Shown piece after piece: positions 45,797 to 54,162 of a stretch of 64,000 bases of DNA; the first letter of the stretch is position 1, and the number at the start of each line of letters is the position of its first letter. This DNA is from Paenibacillus sp. FSL R5-0341 (GTDB lineage Bacteria > Bacillota > Bacilli > Paenibacillales > Paenibacillaceae). The notes beneath the pieces were generated by a model. The model saw only the letters and a list, made by a program, of their open reading frames with translations. It ran no database searches and had not been told where the DNA came from. Position numbers and translations under genes: made by a program. Location of the stretch: positions 1,302,001-1,366,000 of the forward strand of contig NZ_CP150241.1 of the NCBI RefSeq assembly GCF_037975235.1. Direction: 5' to 3'.

Positions 45797-46476
45797 CGTA
45801 CATCCACTCCCGCCGATGCAGCAGCAGAACGTTGCTGTACATAGCGATCCAGTCCGGCTTTGCGTAGTTTGCAAGCAGGGCATTCTCCGCACCCATCGCC
45901 GATCACGCCGTTATAACAGGTCAGGGTACGCTCGCGTACATAATCAAAGGCACCGAGATCATCCGCCATCTTCCACGTTTGGGCTTTGTCCAGCCACATG
46001 AGCGGGGTATGAATGACAAATGGATAGTCCATCGACAGGTTAAGCGTCACATTCATCGACTTCACAAATGAATCCCGGCAATCCGGGTATCCGCTGAAAT
46101 CCGTCTCGCATACCCCTGTAACCAGGTGACGTGCTCCTTTTTGCTTGGCCATAATGGCCGCAAAACTGAGGAACAGCAGATTTCGTCCATCTACAAATGT
46201 GCTCGGCAGTTCGCCTTCTTCATGCGTAATCTCCACATCCGTGCGAGTGAGCGCATTGGGTGCAAGCTGGTTTAACAGACTCATATCGAGTACCGTTTGC
46301 TGGACACCCAGATCGAGAGCGATTTCCGCTGCGCATTCAATCTCCAACTTGTGACGCTGACCGTAATCAAACGTAACGACCTCGACTTCGGCAAACTGTT
46401 GTTTGGCCCAGAACAGACACGTGGTACTATCCTGACCGCCGCTGAATACAACGACTGCTTTTTCTTCGTTCAACAT
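45793..46476 (-). CDS. queC: 7-cyano-7-deazaguanine synthase
   Basis: The 227-residue protein has the PP-loop ATPase motif FSGGQDSTT (about residues 12-20), VTFDYGQRH and a zinc-binding C-terminal [17 protein letters not shown] with four Cys. It converts 7-carboxy-7-deazaguanine to preQ0. First gene of the operon, with GGAGAGG 6 nt before the ATG; an upstream in-frame extension to 46515 lacks a site. It lies behind the preQ1-like leader. Confidence 0.96.
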   Translation of the reverse strand: MLNEEKAVVVFSGGQDSTTCLFWAKQQFAEVEVVTFDYGQRHKLEIECAAEIALDLGVQQTVLDMSLLNQLAPNALTRTDVEITHEEGELPSTFVDGRNLLFLSFAAIMAKQKGARHLVTGVCETDFSGYPDCRDSFVKSMNVTLNLSMDYPFVIHTPLMWLDKAQTWKMADDLGAFDYVRERTLTCYNGVIGDGCGECPACKLRKAGLDRYVQQRSAAASAGVDVR

Positions 46477-46620
46477 AAAAAAACCTCTCCATCTTCTTGA
46501 GATCAAACCATGCACCTAGGCATAGAGTGTCGGAAGAACAGAGAAGTTCATGAACTGGCATCCATCAAAAAACACACCTTCTCGATAACCGCTTCAAAAA
46601 AAGCAGGCATGAGTAAGTGT

Positions 46621-46737
46621 CCTTAGTTTTTTACGTACATTACGTTAAGAAACGTGTACGCAAGACTTATACTGACCATCACATGGTCAAGTCTTATAGA
46701 GGGAGTTCGCGAACCTCTCCCATGCCATAGGCATGGA
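46621..46737 (-). ncRNA. preQ1-I-like riboswitch with a central insertion
   Basis: On the minus strand AGAGGTTCGCGAACTCCCTC is followed by TATAAG, matching the 5' half of preQ1-I riboswitches (AGAGG / CCUCU stem, UUC loop, AUAA). The expected adenine-rich tail AAAAAACTAAGG is present, but about 60 nt later (46621-46632). The gap holds two hairpins: AAGACTT / AAGTCTT with an inner ACCAT/ATGGT, and GCGTAC...GTT / AAC...GTACGT. A CATGCC-TAT-GGCATG hairpin precedes the motif. It lies upstream of queC, the expected target. The insertion is atypical, so this may be a variant aptamer or a degenerate one. Confidence 0.5.
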
Positions 46738-46761
46738 TTTTCTTCTTCAATTGTCTGAACC

Positions 46762-46767
46762 ATTATA
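46762..46767 (-). promoter_or_regulatory. -10 box of the que operon
   Basis: A TATAAT on the minus strand, about 25 nt before the leader hairpins. The -35 is unclear (TGGTCA at a 16-nt spacing). Confidence 0.4.
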
Positions 46768-46829
46768 ACATGAAACCGCGTGGTGACCACCCCACTGGAG
46801 CATAGTGGCAGCTAATCGTTTGTAACAGC

Positions 46830-47534
46830 TTATTTGATCAGTACATTACCGAAAGGAATAACTTCTTTCAGAATTCGTTTGAACAGCCCCTCATCGTTGA
46901 GATCCTGTTCCAAGCGGTGATTTTCCCGCCCAGCCTGGAAGAGTACCGATCCATGTCCCGTCATCTTCCAATGATAGTTCATATGCTGACTGGCAAGATT
47001 GTTACCATATACCGTGAGTTCCAGATGTGCATTTTCGGGATAGGCAATAATACTGCCAGCATCCACATAGAGCGGGGCAGTCGGATGCAGTTCCTGTTGG
47101 CAAACCTGACCTTGGGTGAGCAATCCGATCTTGCCTTTGCCGGAAAATTTCATTTTCACTGCGTCACGGGTGATGAGCATGTTTTTGATTTTCTGAATTT
47201 TGGTATGCATGGTTACACCATCCGAGTAGAAGAACAGGTGGCGGAAGTCATAGAGCAGATCACTGTCCTCCGTGAGCTCTACTTCCTTCATCGTGAATCC
47301 GGGAGGCAGGGCAGCCACAAATTGGCATGGTCCGGTAATTTCGGATTTAATCAGCTTTTTTTTGCGATATATGCCCGTGATATTCATGAATTTATCATTG
47401 CGACTACCACTTGGACCGCGGAAGGCCACAATTTGCTGCGGATGCAAAATATGAAGGCGGTCATCTTTAATCAATGAGAATGTGACGACTTGTCCAGATC
47501 CGCCTGCTTCAGCATTGTTCAGGTGTATGTTCAT
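46830..47534 (-). CDS. AIM24-family protein
   Basis: The 234-residue, mostly beta protein is of the AIM24 (TIM/beta-trefoil-like) family found in Bacillales. Visible parts are HILHPQQIVAFRGPS, KFMNITGIYRKKKLIKSEITGP, MLITRDAVKMKFSGKGKIGLLTQGQ and a SIIAYPENAHLELTVYG segment. No catalytic site is evident; function unknown. AGGAG is before the ATG. It shares a direction with the coiled-coil protein 18 nt upstream, so the two are likely an operon. Confidence 0.8.
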   Translation of the reverse strand: MNIHLNNAEAGGSGQVVTFSLIKDDRLHILHPQQIVAFRGPSGSRNDKFMNITGIYRKKKLIKSEITGPCQFVAALPPGFTMKEVELTEDSDLLYDFRHLFFYSDGVTMHTKIQKIKNMLITRDAVKMKFSGKGKIGLLTQGQVCQQELHPTAPLYVDAGSIIAYPENAHLELTVYGNNLASQHMNYHWKMTGHGSVLFQAGRENHRLEQDLNDEGLFKRILKEVIPFGNVLIK

Positions 47535-47552
47535 GCAGTTGCTCCTGTTCTT

Positions 47553-48008
47553 TTATACTCGGCCCGAACGGCGACGCATTCCCCAACGCATCACACGAAT
47601 CAGAATAAAGTAACCTAATATGAGAGAAACGACAGTGATGATCATCGTCTGAATTCGTTTGGTGGTAGCTGCTTTGGCATTCTGGTCATCCTGCAACTTG
47701 CTTACCATCTCAGTAAGTTTTTGGTTCTGAGCCAGCAACTGTTCGTTCTGGGTCTTGAATGCTTCGACATTAGCCTGGGCTTGTCCCAACTGGGCGGACG
47801 TTTGATTTAGTTGCTCCATCGTTTGCTTATAGCTTTCCTGCAGAGCGTTCACTTCTCCGGGCAGTTCGGAGACTCGCTCCCATCCGCTGTATATATCCGT
47901 AAATATATTGGCACTGGCTGCATTTACTGTGGAAGCGATTGAAACGGTAAATAGAATACATGTGGTGAATAACACCCGAATGAAATAACCCTGAATGGAT
48001 TTTGGCAT
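47553..48008 (-). CDS. exported coiled-coil protein with C-terminal membrane anchor
   Basis: The 151-residue protein has a signal-like N-terminus (about 5-30, VNA-A) and a Gln/Glu-rich coiled coil (about 48-112: LQESYKQTMEQLNQTSAQLGQ..., ENQKLTEMVSKLQDD). One membrane helix (about 122-140) is followed by a basic tail, MRRRSGR. No known family. The ATG at 48008 has AAGAGGTG upstream. It is likely co-transcribed with the downstream AIM24 gene. Confidence 0.75.
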   Translation of the reverse strand: MPKSIQGYFIRVLFTTCILFTVSIASTVNAASANIFTDIYSGWERVSELPGEVNALQESYKQTMEQLNQTSAQLGQAQANVEAFKTQNEQLLAQNQKLTEMVSKLQDDQNAKAATTKRIQTMIITVVSLILGYFILIRVMRWGMRRRSGRV

Positions 48009-48017
48009 CGTTAACAC

Positions 48018-48338
48018 CTCTTTCTTCGGTAGATAATATAGATCGCTGAATTCGTCGTCTATTGTTGAAATACGCTCTTACATTATACGTCAAAACCGGG
48101 ACGATGGGTTCAAGATGATATCGTTTTATTACCCGAAATATTTAAAAATATTTATGAACAGAGCTGTTTAGCTTATAAATCTGTGGGGTAATAGTACGGT
48201 AGGCAAGCACACCGGACCGTTCTTACAGATCTTTTACTTCAGTTCCGGGTGCATGCTATTCACAAATACGCAATTTAATGAACGATACCAATATATCCGA
48301 TTGAATATAAGATCGTGAACATGAAGGAGTAGAACCAT
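48018..48338 (+). other. non-coding stretch before the 55-codon gene
   Basis: About 320 bases with no gene. It contains an A/T palindrome AAATATTTAAAAATATTT (48135-48152), and CGGACCG...CCGGG-type short repeats near 48210-48265. A promoter for the following small gene is expected here but no strong match is visible. Confidence 0.4.
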
Positions 48339-48506
48339 ATGTATACAGCAGATCAGAACACATCAACCAAAACCATTATGATTACTGTTAACGGAGAGCC
48401 AGTAGGACGTAAGCTGGTCATTGACAGTGTCACCTATGCTCCGGTTACCAAAGCAGATGGCACACAATATTTACACAAAATGGGAATTGATCATCCTACG
48501 GTTTAA
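48339..48506 (+). CDS. 55-residue small protein
   Basis: A GAAGGAG site 10 nt before the ATG and a following terminator mark this as a real gene, although it has only 55 residues. It opens MYTADQNTSTKTIMITVNGE and continues with PVGRKLVIDSVTYAPVTKADG. The ITVNGEPV...D...YAPV pattern recalls the first strands of copper-amine-oxidase-N/stalk-type domains, but the protein has no signal peptide and is too short for that fold. No function assigned. Confidence 0.65.
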   Translation: MYTADQNTSTKTIMITVNGEPVGRKLVIDSVTYAPVTKADGTQYLHKMGIDHPTV

Positions 48507-48533
48507 TTTGGGACTTGTCATAGAGAAGTCATT

Positions 48534-48564
48534 GAAAAGCTTGGCATAGCGCCAGGCTTTTTCG
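48534..48564 (+). terminator. terminator of the 55-codon gene
   Basis: An AAAAGCTTGGC / GCCAGGCTTTTT stem with loop ATAGC. Confidence 0.8.
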
Positions 48565-48626
48565 TCGTTTATTGTCGTATTCAGACGGATTTAGGGATAT
48601 AAAATTAATATATTGGAAAAATTTAA

Positions 48627-48655
48627 TGAGAACATATGTTCCGTGACAATATAGT
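48627..48655 (+). promoter_or_regulatory. LexA-type SOS box within a promoter
   Basis: GAACATATGTTC at 48630-48641 matches the Bacillus LexA (DinR) consensus at all but the first of 14 positions when the flanking bases are included. It lies between TGAGAA (48627-48632) and TATAGT (48650-48655), 17 nt apart, a plausible promoter. The next gene then starts at 48714. Confidence 0.6.
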
Positions 48656-48713
48656 GTCCATTCACCCTGATAACTTAGAAGATAATACATATAAATCGGG
48701 GGAGAGACTACCA

Positions 48714-49418
48714 GTGAACTCAGTCTTTGAAGTATCTTATTCGTGGAATAAAGAGGCCATACCGACAGGGGGAGCCGACCCCGTATATATGATGGTAGAG
48801 TGGCGTAACGGTGCCCCTGCCAAAAGACTTAGGAAAATAGCACCCAAAATTGTATCAAGAGATTTGGAACTTTTGCTCAAACCGGAATTTGGCGTACAGC
48901 TAAAAGGTATCTATGGATGTCGTTCCAAAGAAACGGATATTGGCTGGTTATTGAGGCTTGGGGATATGTACAAAGGGGAAAGTAAACAAATTTTGCTTGA
49001 ATTCGTCATGGGACCCCGTGTATCCGGAAAAGCAGCCGTATGTTCAGCCTACTGGAGCACAAGGAAATTGAAGCAAAGTCAACGTGTATTGTTACGAAGA
49101 GAACAGCTGTATATTCAGTACACCAGTCATCTGGGCATGCTGCGACAGCCGGAAGATCCCAAGGTGGAGAAGACCATCAAGTTAAGTGAAACCGTGCCGC
49201 TGATCAAACAAGCCCTGCGTGCCTACGAAAGAGGTCGGGTTCAAGAGGGAAGTAATATGTTACGTCGTCATGCAGATGGGTTGTTAATTGAAGCTGCACG
49301 TAAGCAGGATCTGGATTATTACACGGAAGCGGAGATCATTGAACAGCTGCGTTATCACTACGGGATCACGTTTACAACCGGATATCATGACCGTGAAAAA
49401 AAGATATTAGGCGAATAG
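48714..49418 (+). CDS. VWA-protein tail-like, SOS-box-associated protein
   Basis: 234 residues from the GTG at 48714, with GGGGGAG 9 nt upstream. A longer frame from the ATG at 48636 would start inside the SOS box and upstream of the expected transcript start, so it is rejected. The N-terminal half is beta-rich (ELLLKPEFGVQLKGIYGCRSKE, WLLRLGDMYKGESKQILLEF). The C-terminal half is helical (LIKQALRAYERGRVQEGSNMLRRHADGLL...). This resembles the segment that follows the VWA domain in Ca-activated-channel-like proteins, but the VWA domain with its metal site is absent. Function unknown; it may be a DNA-damage-induced protein. Confidence 0.6.
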   Translation: MNSVFEVSYSWNKEAIPTGGADPVYMMVEWRNGAPAKRLRKIAPKIVSRDLELLLKPEFGVQLKGIYGCRSKETDIGWLLRLGDMYKGESKQILLEFVMGPRVSGKAAVCSAYWSTRKLKQSQRVLLRREQLYIQYTSHLGMLRQPEDPKVEKTIKLSETVPLIKQALRAYERGRVQEGSNMLRRHADGLLIEAARKQDLDYYTEAEIIEQLRYHYGITFTTGYHDREKKILGE

Positions 49419-49574
49419 GGTTGATTTCAGATGGTAACGGTATAGAGAACGAGTCTACATATATTTTGAAGGTGAAGTTTAGGAGAAGGTCGAATGTATG
49501 TATCAATATCATATTAAACAATGGATGGAGTTGTATCAAATTTATTGAAACAACATCGTGGAGGGTCCGGCAAA

Positions 49575-50546
49575 ATGACAGACCGACTAATCCGATTAAT
49601 GCGCATTATAACGCTGGTGCAGGCCAAGCCAGGTATTCTGGCACGTGAGCTTGCCCAGCGATGCGAGACGACGGAAAGGACGATATACCGCGACATGGAG
49701 GCCCTCAGTGCAATGCATATCCCGATCGCCAATATGGGACACGGACAAGGGTACATGTTTATCAGCCATTTTGCCATGTATCCGCTAAATTGGTCTGATG
49801 AAGAAGCCCAAGCGTTCATGCATCTTGCTGAAGTTATGGAGAATATTCGTCCTTTGCTGAAACCTGCTTTTGAGAGCGCTTATGAGAAAGTGGTTGCTTC
49901 GAGTCAGAAAAACAAAACAGAACGAGTGGAATGGTCGGAGCAGATTAGTGGGTTGTTTAAAATGGGGTTGCCCGCATGGCAAAATGAGAGCAACGATCCA
50001 CAGAATCAATCCCTGATTACCCTGCTTCAGGCTGGCATTTCACAGAACACCATTGAAGGGGAGTATCTGTCTCAAGGTAAAAAAGGGGTCGTACGCATAG
50101 ATCCTTACTGTCTTATCCCTCGTGAATACAGATTTGAGCTGTTAGCGTATTGTCACCTGTCGGAGAAACTTCGAATATTTCAGGTGAGCCGGCTGCAAAA
50201 GATACGGATATTGCCACGAACGTTCCGCAAAGAGGATTATCTGATCCAATCGCACTTCCGCATTCCTTGGGCATATGAGGGAAGTACGGAGTGGACTGCG
50301 TTCAAAATTCGATTTTCACCCCATGCTGTGGAGCGTGTGATGCAGGAGCAATTTTTTATACGCCCCATCTTAACCATTGAACCGGAAGGTAGCCTGTTAT
50401 TTGAAGCCATATTAAGTGATGTTGAGGAATTTCTCGTATGGATTTCTAAATATGGACCTGATGCGGAAATCCTCGAACCGGAGATCTGCCGCATCAAGAT
50501 GAAAGAACGTCTGAACAGCTGGCAACAAATGTACAATAGAAGTTGA
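49575..50546 (+). CDS. HTH-WYL transcriptional regulator
   Basis: The 323-residue protein has an N-terminal winged helix (about 1-60: RLIRLMRIITLVQAKPGILARELAQRC, TTERTIYRDMEALSAMHIPI). A middle part follows, then a WYL-type domain (about 155-225: GISQNTIEGEYLSQGKKGVVRIDPYCLIPREYRFELLAYC) and a C-terminal WCX segment ending EPEICRIKMKERLNSW. The ATG at 49575 has GGAGGG 9 nt upstream. It is 156 nt from the SOS-box gene and on the same strand, so both may share damage-linked control, as WYL proteins such as PafBC do elsewhere; this is inference. Confidence 0.88.
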   Translation: MTDRLIRLMRIITLVQAKPGILARELAQRCETTERTIYRDMEALSAMHIPIANMGHGQGYMFISHFAMYPLNWSDEEAQAFMHLAEVMENIRPLLKPAFESAYEKVVASSQKNKTERVEWSEQISGLFKMGLPAWQNESNDPQNQSLITLLQAGISQNTIEGEYLSQGKKGVVRIDPYCLIPREYRFELLAYCHLSEKLRIFQVSRLQKIRILPRTFRKEDYLIQSHFRIPWAYEGSTEWTAFKIRFSPHAVERVMQEQFFIRPILTIEPEGSLLFEAILSDVEEFLVWISKYGPDAEILEPEICRIKMKERLNSWQQMYNRS

Positions 50547-50613
50547 GATTAGCATGCAATCTGAAGCAAGAACAAAGATGCCAAAACACCTATACATTCT
50601 GTGCTGTGGACGG

Positions 50614-51285
50614 CTACTCTTTGGTTTTGAAAAGGCTTGCCAGATTGCCAAAAGGCGATTCTTTCTCTTCATCTTCTGTGGAGCTGGAATAGACGACCTT
50701 GGATGCAATGCCCTCATCATCAGCTGCGCAGTTGTTTTCCAGCGTGAATCGGTCAAACTGATGCATGAACACTTTGGCTGTATTGATGGCATCATCCAAT
50801 GCGCGATGCTGGGTACCATCGAATTCGATTCCGCAGATTTCAAGAGCCTGAGCGAGACCGAGTTGACGGAACTTACCTTCTTTACGAACGACACGGGACC
50901 ATTGTTGCTGGAGATCGTTATGATTGGTGATCCAGGCCACATCGAGCTGATGGGTACGACAATGAGAGATCAGTTTGCTGCGGTCGTCGGGTCCCCAGGA
51001 ACACATGTAATAGGATTCGCTTCCCATCCAGGCGATGAATTGATTCAGTGCTGCCGGAAAAAGCGGCGCTGCATCAATATCTTTTTGCGTAATACCTGTA
51101 AACTGAATCGTGTCGGTAGACAGAACGGACTTGTTGGAAGGACGAACATACGTATGGAACGTATCTGTAACAGTCAGTCCATCCGCTGTTTCCGTAACTT
51201 TGACGGCACCGATATCGATAATTTCAGAAGAATAGCGAGTATTACGGCTTACTGTGAATTCAAGATCATATATGATATATGGCAT
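50614..51285 (-). CDS. DEDDh 3'-5' exonuclease (DnaQ/KapD-like)
   Basis: The 223-residue protein has the exonuclease motifs: IYDLEFT (Asp7, Glu9), a middle SWGPDDRSKLISHC (Asp) and HRALDDAINTAKV (His, Asp), the DEDDh catalytic set. A charged C-terminal tail (EDEEKESPFG) is extra. Such enzymes trim DNA or RNA 3' ends; KapD relatives are known in Bacillus. AAAGGAG is before the ATG at 51285. It converges with the WYL gene and diverges from the T-box/proS unit. Confidence 0.9.
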   Translation of the reverse strand: MPYIIYDLEFTVSRNTRYSSEIIDIGAVKVTETADGLTVTDTFHTYVRPSNKSVLSTDTIQFTGITQKDIDAAPLFPAALNQFIAWMGSESYYMCSWGPDDRSKLISHCRTHQLDVAWITNHNDLQQQWSRVVRKEGKFRQLGLAQALEICGIEFDGTQHRALDDAINTAKVFMHQFDRFTLENNCAADDEGIASKVVYSSSTEDEEKESPFGNLASLFKTKE

Positions 51286-51408
51286 AGGACAAGCTCCTTT
51301 ATCGATTAATACCAAGGGTATATTTCTATTTCTCTATATTACAGGGAACAAGCTGTCATGTCAGCCATCGTTACGGAATTCATTGTAGTATATGTTAACT
51401 CGGTATGG

Positions 51409-51437
51409 TTGACAATTTCTTGTAAATGAACTAATGT
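51409..51437 (+). promoter_or_regulatory. promoter of the T-box/proS unit
   Basis: TTGACA, a 17-nt spacer and TAATGT, about 25 nt before the leader. Confidence 0.7.
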
Positions 51438-51461
51438 GATCAAAAATGATAAAAGCGTTAT

Positions 51462-51720
51462 AACGAGGACATGATTGTGTTGGTCAGCTTCAACAGAGAG
51501 GGAACAGTGTGGTGCAAGGTTCCTGTAGCTGCTTCATAAATTCCTACCTCGCGAGCTGCGGAAGAGAATGCCCAGACAGGGTTGCAACCTCCGCCGGCAG
51601 GGCCCCGTTATGCCCCGTAGGACTGCATGCTACAGATCGCATAGGTTGCGAAGGGATTAATTTGCAGTTAAATAAGGGTGGTACCACGACACATTCGTCC
51701 CTTGACGGATGTGTCTTTTT
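51462..51720 (+). ncRNA. proline T-box riboswitch
   Basis: Stem I begins AACGAGG and is closed by CCTCG. The bases just before the closing strand are ATTCCTA, giving specifier CCT (proline). The conserved T-box AGGGTGGTACCACG is at 51675-51688. The terminator GACACATTCGTCC...GGATGTGTCTTTTT follows (51688-51720) and competes with the antiterminator. Uncharged tRNA-Pro pairing would permit readthrough into proS. Confidence 0.92.
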
Positions 51721-51776
51721 GCTGTTTATAACTCAAGATATCCAATAACAATGAGGAAGATTAGGAGTGTGTGCAG

Positions 51777-53561
51777 ATGCGTCAAAGTGAAATGCTTGTT
51801 CCAACATTACGTGAAGCGCCAGCGGAGGCAGATGCAGCAGGGCATCGCTGGTTACTGCGTTCCGGTATGATTCGCCAACTGGCAGCAGGGATCTACAGTT
51901 ACCTGCCCCTTGGACGACGTATATTGTTAAATGTTGAACGGATCGTTCGTGAAGAGATGGATCGTGCTGGATGTCAGGAAGTGTTGCTGCCGATTATGCA
52001 GCCTGCGGAGTTGTGGGAAGAATCCGGAAGGTACACACAGTATGGTCCTGAATTGATGCGTCTGAAGGATCGTCATGCACGGGAATTTGCTCTTGGACCA
52101 ACACATGAGGAAGTCGTAACCGCTTTAGCGCGGGACGAGGTGAGTTCGTATCGTAAGCTGCCATTCACCCTGTACCAGATCGGAACCAAGTTCCGGGATG
52201 AACGCCGTCCTCGATTTGGATTGCTGCGCGGTCGTGAATTTATCATGAAGGATGCGTACTCTTTTGCTTCGGACTGGGAAGAGCTTGATCGGACCTATCA
52301 GGCCATGAACACAGCTTATAGTCGCATTTTGGAGCGTTGTGGTCTGGACTATATCCGTGTTGAGGCGGACGCTGGAACGATTGGTGGTCAAGGGGAAACA
52401 CATGAGTTCATGGCTCTTGCTGATGTGGGTGAGGACACAATTGTAACCTGCAAACATTGTGGATATGCTGCAAACCTGGAGAAAGCGGGTTATCAGACTT
52501 CTGGAGATATTGAGAAAAAAGAAGGAAACTTGGATGTTCCAGCCGATTCTGCAAGTGCAGACTCCACGCTTCAAACGGATGAACATTCAGGAGCGGAAAA
52601 CGTAGTACGCATCTCCACACCTGGCGTTCGTACGATTGCAGAGTTAACTTCCTTTGTGGGCGAAGGTGCTGAACAGATGATCAAAACGTTGCTTTATGTG
52701 GCGGATGGTCAGCTCGTCGCTGCCCTTGTACGTGGAGATCATGAACTGAATGACATCGCATTGAAGCAGGTGTTGGGTGCAGAGGAACTGAATCTAGCAG
52801 ATGATGCAGCCATTGCGGCACATCCGAACCTGAAGGTAGGTTTTCTGGGTCCGATTGGACTAAATCTGCCGATGGTGGTGGACGCTGACGTGGCAGTGAT
52901 GAAGAGCGCAATTACAGGAGCCAATGAAGTGGATGTGCATGTTGCCGGCGTACGTCCAGGCATTGATTTTGCATTGGAGCGAGTGGAACGAATTCGCTTT
53001 GCTGCCGAAGGGGACGCTTGCCCAACATGTGGATCGCCGCTTGTGTTTACCAAAGGCATTGAGGTTGGACATATTTTCAAATTGGGAACGAAATACAGTG
53101 ATGCCATGGGCGCTTCATTCCTGGATCGCAATGGTCGCCAGTGCGCGCCTGTCATGGGATGTTATGGAATTGGCGTATCCCGCCTGATGGCAGCAATAGC
53201 TGAGCAGTATGCAGGAGATGAGGGGATTCGTTGGCCGGCCGCTGTGGCGCCATATGATGTGCATCTGATTGCAGTAAGTTGGAAGGATGAGCAACAACGT
53301 CAGCTTACTCTCGAACTGGAACAACAATTAATTGATGGTGGTTACTCTGTACTGGTCGATGACCGGGATGAACGTCCAGGTGTGAAATTCAAGGATGCCG
53401 AGCTGATCGGATTGCCTGTGCAGATCGTCATTGGCAGAGGGGCAGCAGAAGGACAGGTTGAATTGGGATCACACGCCCTTGCAGCATCAGGTGAATTGAA
53501 ACGAATCGGCTTGACTGCACGGGAGGCTGTGCTTTATGTGAAGGAACAACTCACTTCCTAG
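51777..53561 (+). CDS. proS: prolyl-tRNA synthetase (bacterial type with editing insertion)
   Basis: The 594-residue class II synthetase has an N-terminal catalytic part with LPLGRRILLNVERIVREEMDRAG (motif 1), GPTHEEVVTALARDE and RDERRPRFGLLRGREFIMKDAYSF (motif 2). An insertion domain (about 220-400) follows for hydrolytic editing of mischarged Ala-tRNA. Motif 3 is GCYGIGVSRLMAAIAEQ, then the anticodon-binding domain (about 495-594; VHLIAVSWKDEQQ, RDERPGVKFKDAELIGLP). The ATG at 51777 has AGGAG 9 nt upstream. Controlled by the T-box. Part of the insertion near residues 245-270 is Asp/Ser/Glu-rich and weakly conserved. Confidence 0.97.
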   Translation: MRQSEMLVPTLREAPAEADAAGHRWLLRSGMIRQLAAGIYSYLPLGRRILLNVERIVREEMDRAGCQEVLLPIMQPAELWEESGRYTQYGPELMRLKDRHAREFALGPTHEEVVTALARDEVSSYRKLPFTLYQIGTKFRDERRPRFGLLRGREFIMKDAYSFASDWEELDRTYQAMNTAYSRILERCGLDYIRVEADAGTIGGQGETHEFMALADVGEDTIVTCKHCGYAANLEKAGYQTSGDIEKKEGNLDVPADSASADSTLQTDEHSGAENVVRISTPGVRTIAELTSFVGEGAEQMIKTLLYVADGQLVAALVRGDHELNDIALKQVLGAEELNLADDAAIAAHPNLKVGFLGPIGLNLPMVVDADVAVMKSAITGANEVDVHVAGVRPGIDFALERVERIRFAAEGDACPTCGSPLVFTKGIEVGHIFKLGTKYSDAMGASFLDRNGRQCAPVMGCYGIGVSRLMAAIAEQYAGDEGIRWPAAVAPYDVHLIAVSWKDEQQRQLTLELEQQLIDGGYSVLVDDRDERPGVKFKDAELIGLPVQIVIGRGAAEGQVELGSHALAASGELKRIGLTAREAVLYVKEQLTS

Positions 53562-54036
53562 ATTCAGGGGATTCGTTCATTATATGAGTTCATATAATAG
53601 TACCGAATATGATGCGGTAGCTGATTTTGATTGCTGAAATTCCAATGAGAGCATGAAAAAGAGGGCTATAGGCATACAAATGGGTAGGATTTTATAAGGA
53701 AAATCATACGAAATAACTAAATTGGGATAGTTGTATTCAGTATACAAATGATTTTATGATTAAGGAATTGCAGATGATCATACTCGGGTAGATTTATGTG
53801 CAAATATGCAATTTTGAGAAGACAGAGATGTCGAAATTAAATGTACAATAACCGCATAAACACAGTAATTCCAGAGAGTTTTTATATAGTTCGGTGACGA
53901 AGGCATATGATGAAGTTGGTCCATCAAGGCCTAGCTGGGATTTATTTTTGCCTCAGATGATTGTCAAGATCAGCAGGATATGTCCACAGGAAATGTTCAA
54001 GTATCTGATGTGGATGGATGTTTAAGAACTGAGATA
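53562..54036. other. gene-free stretch with a possible gene remnant
   Basis: No supported gene. An open frame from GTG 53894 to 54025 (43 codons; contains AYDEVGPSRPSWDLFLPQ) has protein-like composition but no ribosome site. It could be the end of a decayed gene. The rest is A/T-rich and unstructured. Confidence 0.25.
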
Positions 54037-54084
54037 CAAAAGGGTGTCCCCTTAACCAGTAATCTGGTTTGGGGGACACCCTTT
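54037..54084 (-). terminator. terminator of the 5'-nucleotidase gene
   Basis: A very long perfect stem AAAAGGGTGTCCCC / GGGGACACCCTTTT enclosing AACCAG/CTGGTT. It could end transcripts from either side. Confidence 0.85.
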
Positions 54085-54162
54085 TGGTTATGACAAGATT
54101 GATTCGTAATGTTGTTGCACCTTACAAGCAATCATGCCTATATGCACTTTGCTTTGCTGAGC

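Noticed and set aside
48636..48713. Upstream start (ATG 48636) for the SOS-associated gene
   Set aside because: It lies inside the LexA-type palindrome and before the likely -10 box; GTG 48714 has a much better ribosome site.
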